Assembly: GCA_018241785.1 (NCBI GenBank)
Contig: JAFEDF010000245.1
Location: 1-39,678 of the forward strand
Source: Pseudomonadota bacterium
Lineage (GTDB): Bacteria > Pseudomonadota > Gammaproteobacteria > Burkholderiales > Casimicrobiaceae
Length of the DNA stretch: 39,678 nucleotides
Reading direction: 5' to 3'
The position numbers and the translations under genes were made by a program. Below, piece after piece: positions 36,761 to 39,678 of the stretch; positions within the stretch are counted from its first letter, which is position 1; the number at the start of each line of letters is the position of its first letter. The notes under the pieces are model-generated. The model ran no database searches, was not told the origin of the DNA, and saw only the letters and a program-made list of their open reading frames with translations.

Positions 36761-37186
36761 ATGCTGGTGAGCGAAATCCTGCGGATCAAGGGCAGCACGC
36801 TGTTCACGACGCCGCCCGCGCGGCCGGTGCTGGAGGCGGTCGAGGCGATGGCGCAGAACGACATCGGCTCGCTCGTCGTCATGGACCACGGGCGCCTCGC
36901 CGGGCTGCTCACGTTCGCCGAAGTGCTGCAAGCCCTCGCCGAGCGCGGCGGTACGCTCGGCAGCCTCACCGTTGCCGAGATCTGCGCGCGCGACCCGCTG
37001 ACGACTGGTCCCGGGCTCGGCGTCATGGACCTGCGCCGGATCATGCTCGAGCGCCACGCGCGCTATGTACCCGTGATGGACGGCAGCACGCTCCTCGGCG
37101 TGGTGTCGTTCCACGACGTGGCGAAGGCGGTGTACGAGGAGCAGATCTTCGAGAACGAGATGCTGAAGAGCTACATCGAGCGCTGA
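36761..37186 (+). CDS. CBS-pair domain protein
   Basis: A 141-residue protein made of two CBS domains (about residues 8-68 and 74-133) with no attached enzyme. Marks: VLEAVEAMAQNDIGSLVVMDHGRLAGLLTFAEVLQAL and VMDLRRIMLERHARYVPVMDGSTLLGVVSFHDVAKAV. Stand-alone CBS pairs bind adenosine nucleotides and act as energy sensors or regulators; the partner is not evident. GGGAGGA lies 6 bases before the ATG. The 3' end overlaps the convergent methylase gene by 16 bp. Confidence 0.92.
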   Translation: MLVSEILRIKGSTLFTTPPARPVLEAVEAMAQNDIGSLVVMDHGRLAGLLTFAEVLQALAERGGTLGSLTVAEICARDPLTTGPGLGVMDLRRIMLERHARYVPVMDGSTLLGVVSFHDVAKAVYEEQIFENEMLKSYIER

Positions 37187-37929
37187 GCCCCCGCACGCTT
37201 GCGCGGCGCAGCGTGGAGCAGGAAGATCGCCGGGCGGCGGTCGAAGCGGCGCGCATCGGCGTGGCGCCACGACGCGGCAGCGGCGCGCACGATCTCCTCG
37301 CCCGGCAGCGTGAGGTCTGCGGCGACGCAGACGATTGTCCCCGGCGCGAGCGCCTCGCCGAGCGCGGCGATCATCGTGGTGTTGCGATAAGGCGTTTCGA
37401 TGAACACCTGCGTCTCGCCCCGCTCGCGCGACCTCGCCTCGAGCGCACGCAGCGCAGCGATGCGCGCTTCGCGCGGCACCGGCAGGTAGCCGTGGAAAGC
37501 GAAGCGCTGGCCGTCGAGGCCGGCGGCCATCAGCGCGAGCAGGATCGCCGAGGGCCCGACGAGCGGAACGACGCGAAGCTTCGCGGCGTGGGCCGCGGCA
37601 ACGAGCGCCGCACCCGGATCCGCGACCCCGGGACAGCCCGCATCGGAGAGGAGCCCGACGTCGCGACCCCGCAGTGCCGGGGCGAGCGCAGCGGCGAGCG
37701 CGTGCGCGTCGGTGAGCGCCGCGACAGGCGTCATCGCGAGCCCGGCGATCGGCACCGGCAACCCGAGCGTTGCGAGGAACGCGCGCGCGGACTTCGGCGT
37801 TTCGACGATCCAGTCACGCAGGTTCCGCGCGACCTCGAGCGTGCGCGCCGGGAGCACGTCGCCAGGCGCGACGGCCCCGAGCAGGCTCGGCACCAGGTAC
37901 AGGGTGCCGCGCGGCGCCGCCGAGGTCAT
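37171..37929 (-). CDS. SAM-dependent methyltransferase, tetrapyrrole-methylase fold (RsmI relative)
   Basis: A 252-residue protein of the tetrapyrrole (corrin/porphyrin) methylase superfamily. N-terminal GTLYLVPSLLGAVAPGDVLPA, GLLSDAGCPGVADPGAALVAAAH, VVPLVGPSAILLALMAAGLDGQRFAFHGYLPV and ETPYRN match the RsmI-like branch, but RsmI proper has a longer C terminus. This shorter form typically sits next to maf in betaproteobacteria; its rRNA or other target is unproven. The ATG overlaps the maf stop by 4 bp, and the 3' end overlaps the CBS gene on the other strand. Confidence 0.88.
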   Translation of the reverse strand: MTSAAPRGTLYLVPSLLGAVAPGDVLPARTLEVARNLRDWIVETPKSARAFLATLGLPVPIAGLAMTPVAALTDAHALAAALAPALRGRDVGLLSDAGCPGVADPGAALVAAAHAAKLRVVPLVGPSAILLALMAAGLDGQRFAFHGYLPVPREARIAALRALEARSRERGETQVFIETPYRNTTMIAALGEALAPGTIVCVAADLTLPGEEIVRAAAASWRHADARRFDRRPAIFLLHAAPRKRAGAQRSM

Positions 37930-38540
37930 CGCGAGTCGAGCACGTCGACCCCTTCGTTCGCGAGCATCGACGTGACCGCGATCAGCGGCAGGCCGATGAG
38001 CGCGGTCGGGTCGGCGTTCTCGATGCTCTCGAAGAGCGCGATGCCGAGCGACTCCGAGCGCACCGCGCCCGCGCAGTCGTAGGGGCGCTCGCGCACGAGA
38101 TAACGCTCGATCGTCGCCGGGTCGAGCCTGCGAAAGCGGCTCGTGACGTCGACCTCGCGAAGCTGGCAGCGGTGGCTGGCCGCGTCGATCAGCGCCACTG
38201 CCGTGTGGAAGACGATGCGCCGCCCCGAGAGCGAGGCGAGCTGCGCGCGCGCCGCTTCGTGCGTACCGGGCTTGCTGACGGCGACGCCGTCGCAGTCGGC
38301 GACCTGGTCGGAGCCGATGACGAGCGTTCCGGGCCGCGCGACGGCCACCGCGCGCGCCTTGGCGATCGCCAGGCGCCGGGCCGTCGCGGCGGGAGCCTCG
38401 CCATCGACGGGGGTTTCGTCGAGGTCCGGCGCAACGGTGTCGAAGGGTACGCCGAGACGCTCGAGCAGCGACTTGCGGTAGCGCGACCCCGATGCGAGGA
38501 TCAGCGGGCGAAAGTCGATCGTCGTTGTTTTTTCAGACAT
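37926..38540 (-). CDS. yceF: Maf-like nucleotide pyrophosphatase (YceF subfamily)
   Basis: A 204-residue Maf-family enzyme. The substrate-loop motif LILASGSRYRKSLLERLG, the DETPVDGE segment, catalytic Asp in VIGSDQV and the late PYDCAGAVRSESLGIALFESIENADPTALIGLPLIAV are all in place. These, and the neighbouring yceD-rpmF, point to YceF, which hydrolyses 7-methyl-GTP, rather than to the dTTP/UTP-type Maf. The ATG at 38538-38540 lies just outside the divergent yceD promoter (38544-38572). Confidence 0.93.
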   Translation of the reverse strand: MSEKTTTIDFRPLILASGSRYRKSLLERLGVPFDTVAPDLDETPVDGEAPAATARRLAIAKARAVAVARPGTLVIGSDQVADCDGVAVSKPGTHEAARAQLASLSGRRIVFHTAVALIDAASHRCQLREVDVTSRFRRLDPATIERYLVRERPYDCAGAVRSESLGIALFESIENADPTALIGLPLIAVTSMLANEGVDVLDSR

Positions 38541-38543
38541 TTT

Positions 38544-38572
38544 TTGACATCGGCGGCGAGGAACCGTAAAAT
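38544..38572 (+). promoter_or_regulatory. Near-consensus sigma70 promoter of yceD-rpmF-plsX
   Basis: TTGACA at 38544-38549, a 17-bp spacer, TAAAAT at 38567-38572. It is the best promoter in the window, suiting a ribosomal-protein and lipid-synthesis operon. The leader would be about 90 bases. The -35 is only 3 bp from the divergent maf ATG. Confidence 0.85.
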
Positions 38573-38668
38573 CAGCCGTTTGGGGTCGTTCGGCATGCGA
38601 CGAAAGCGCGCACGTCCCGCAGTGCGCGCGAGCCTCGCAGCGGCCATCGGCGGCAACGGTCAGAAATC

Positions 38669-39115
38669 ATGCGCGTGGACGCCTGGAAGCTCGCGCGCGA
38701 GCGCGGCAGCATCGAGGGTAACATCGACGCGCACCGGCTTGCGCGGATCGCCGACCTGCTGGCGCCGGGTCCCGCGGACATCGCGTGGCGCGTCGCCGGT
38801 GCCGCCGATGCCGAGGGACGCGCGGCACTCGCAGTGGAACTCGCCGGTGAAGTGATGCTCACCTGCCAGCGCTGCCTCGGCGGCTTCGCCTGGCCGATCC
38901 GGCAGGAGGGCAGCGTGCTCCTCGCTGCCTCGGAGGGCGAGCTCGAGGCGCTCGACGCGCGCACCGACGCCGAAGTGGTGCTTGCGGCGGGACCGGTCGA
39001 TCCGCTCGATCTGGTCGAGGACGAATTGCTGCTGGCGCTGCCGTTCGCGCCGCGGCACCCGGCGGATGCCTGCACACTGCCGGCCGGGACGATGACGACG
39101 CACAGGAGAACATGA
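38669..39115 (+). CDS. yceD: DUF177 protein YceD (23S rRNA accumulation protein)
   Basis: A 148-residue DUF177 protein, with the N-terminal [14 protein letters not shown], the [14 protein letters not shown]ys motif in the middle, and the acidic [22 protein letters not shown] segment typical of the family. In E. coli and plants it is needed for normal 23S rRNA levels. The ATG at 38669 has no strong ribosome site. It is divergent from maf and shares a base with the rpmF start (TGATG at 39113-39117). Confidence 0.94.
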   Translation: MRVDAWKLARERGSIEGNIDAHRLARIADLLAPGPADIAWRVAGAADAEGRAALAVELAGEVMLTCQRCLGGFAWPIRQEGSVLLAASEGELEALDARTDAEVVLAAGPVDPLDLVEDELLLALPFAPRHPADACTLPAGTMTTHRRT

Positions 39116-39297
39116 TGGCAGTCCAGCAGAACAAGAAATCCCCCGCGAAGCGCGGCATGCACCGCGCCCACGACTTCCTCGCCAACCCGCCGCTCGCGGT
39201 CGAGCCGGTGAGCGGCGAGGTGCATCGGCGTCACCACATCAGCCCGACCGGCTACTATCGCGGCAAGAAGGTCGTCCGGACCAAGGCCGACGAGTGA
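39115..39297 (+). CDS. rpmF: 50S ribosomal protein L32
   Basis: A 60-residue ribosomal protein, [20 protein letters not shown] at the N terminus and [15 protein letters not shown] at the end. It is the cysteine-free form usual in proteobacteria. The second ATG (39115) is preferred over 39112 because AGGAG then sits at normal spacing and the mature N terminus matches the family. Confidence 0.97.
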   Translation: MAVQQNKKSPAKRGMHRAHDFLANPPLAVEPVSGEVHRRHHISPTGYYRGKKVVRTKADE

Positions 39298-39300
39298 TCC

Positions 39301-39318
39301 GGCGCCGCGGGCGGCGCC
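39301..39318. other. Stem-loop between rpmF and plsX
   Basis: Perfect 7-bp stem ggcgccg/cggcgcc with a cggg loop, 4 bases after the rpmF stop. No T-tract; likely a partial terminator or stabilising hairpin within the operon. Confidence 0.5.
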
Positions 39319-39334
39319 TCGACCGACGAGCCCG

Positions 39335-39678
39335 ATGTCCGTCACCATAGCCGTCGACGCGATGGGCGGCGACCACGGTCCGGCGGTGACGGTACCTGCC
39401 TCGCTGCAGTTCGTGGCGCGTCATCCGGACGTGCGCATCATCCTGGTCGGCATCGCGGGCGCGGTCGAGCACGCGCTGGCTGCCGCCACGCCGTCCGCGC
39501 GCGAACGCATCGAGGTCCGTGCGGCGAGCGAGACCGTCGACATGGACGAGCCTCCGGCCGATGCGCTGCGCAGGAAGAAGGATTCATCGATGCGCGTCGC
39601 GATCGATCTCGTGAAGTCCGGCGCCGCCGATGCCTGCGTCTCGGCCGGGAACACCGGCGCGCTGATGGCGATCGCGCG
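39335..39678 (+). CDS. plsX: Phosphate acyltransferase PlsX (partial, 3' end beyond window)
   Basis: The first 114 residues or so of PlsX, which makes acyl-phosphate from acyl-ACP for phospholipid synthesis. The start [22 protein letters not shown] and the [13 protein letters not shown] motif are diagnostic. The frame is open to the window edge. rpmF-plsX is the usual head of the fab gene cluster, so fabH, fabD and others are expected to the right. Confidence 0.96.
   Translation, partial: MSVTIAVDAMGGDHGPAVTVPASLQFVARHPDVRIILVGIAGAVEHALAAATPSARERIEVRAASETVDMDEPPADALRRKKDSSMRVAIDLVKSGAADACVSAGNTGALMAIA

Overview
The window is about 39.7 kb of very GC-rich, densely packed chromosomal DNA, most likely from a betaproteobacterium of the Burkholderiales/Nitrosomonadales type. 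This is inferred from gene content and order: nadE-glnB, glnE-ilvE-(zf-CHCC)-waaF, yhdP-nitrilase, ftsK-...-lolA-rarA-serS, ffs-dnaX-ybaB-recR, methylase-maf facing yceD-rpmF-plsX. It is mostly housekeeping DNA. I saw no phage, transposase, CRISPR array, tRNA or defence island. The unusual content lies in the spaces between genes.

Layout. 1-2.1 kb: a perfect 118-bp palindrome at the left edge, then a minus-strand pair (FemAB/GNAT-like protein and a PaaG-type crotonase). 2.2-4.7 kb: nadE overlapping glnB, then mscL. 4.7-11.1 kb: a branched-chain/aromatic-type ABC importer (binding protein, LivH with an extra ~50 residues, a LivM-LivG fusion, LivF) with tldD coupled to its end. 11.1-16.4 kb, minus strand: glnE, ilvE, a small zf-CHCC protein, waaF and a SnoaL-like protein, nearly all overlapping. 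16.5-21.2 kb: yhdP and a carbon-nitrogen hydrolase. 21.3-23.0 kb, minus strand: trxB and an Smr-domain protein. 23.1-29.7 kb: ftsK, a small secreted hypothetical, a tandem array of three 110-bp repeats, lolA, rarA and serS. 29.7-33.3 kb, minus strand: an MltF-like transglycosylase, a secreted creatininase-family protein and a beta-propeller protein. 33.5-36.4 kb: the 4.5S SRP RNA gene, dnaX, ybaB and recR. 36.4-36.7 kb: a 280-bp nested palindrome. 36.8-38.5 kb: a CBS-pair protein convergent with a tetrapyrrole-methylase-type enzyme and YceF/Maf. 38.5 kb to the end: a near-consensus promoter driving yceD-rpmF-plsX; plsX runs off the window.

How the genes work together. GlnB (PII) and GlnE are partners in glutamine synthetase control, and NadE and IlvE are glutamine/glutamate-linked. 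YhdP, WaaF, LolA and the MltF-like protein serve the cell envelope. FtsK, RarA, DnaX, YbaB and RecR serve replication, recombination and segregation. ffs, LolA and signal peptides reflect export. YceD-RpmF-PlsX joins ribosome and phospholipid synthesis.

The most interesting observation is the array between ftsK and lolA. Each 110-bp repeat reads as a 37-codon, arginine-rich mini-ORF with a GTG start, whose TGA stop overlaps the next GTG (GTGA). The internal starts and lolA each have an AAGGAGG ribosome binding site. The same GTGA junctions link ftsK, the hypothetical gene, the three mini-ORFs and lolA in one unbroken chain, and lolA takes its own start from the last, partial repeat. Also notable are several transcription-unit starts with a -10-like hexamer only 6-7 bases before an ATG that lacks a Shine-Dalgarno sequence (candidate leaderless mRNAs), and two members of one palindromic element family at the 3' ends of serS and recR.
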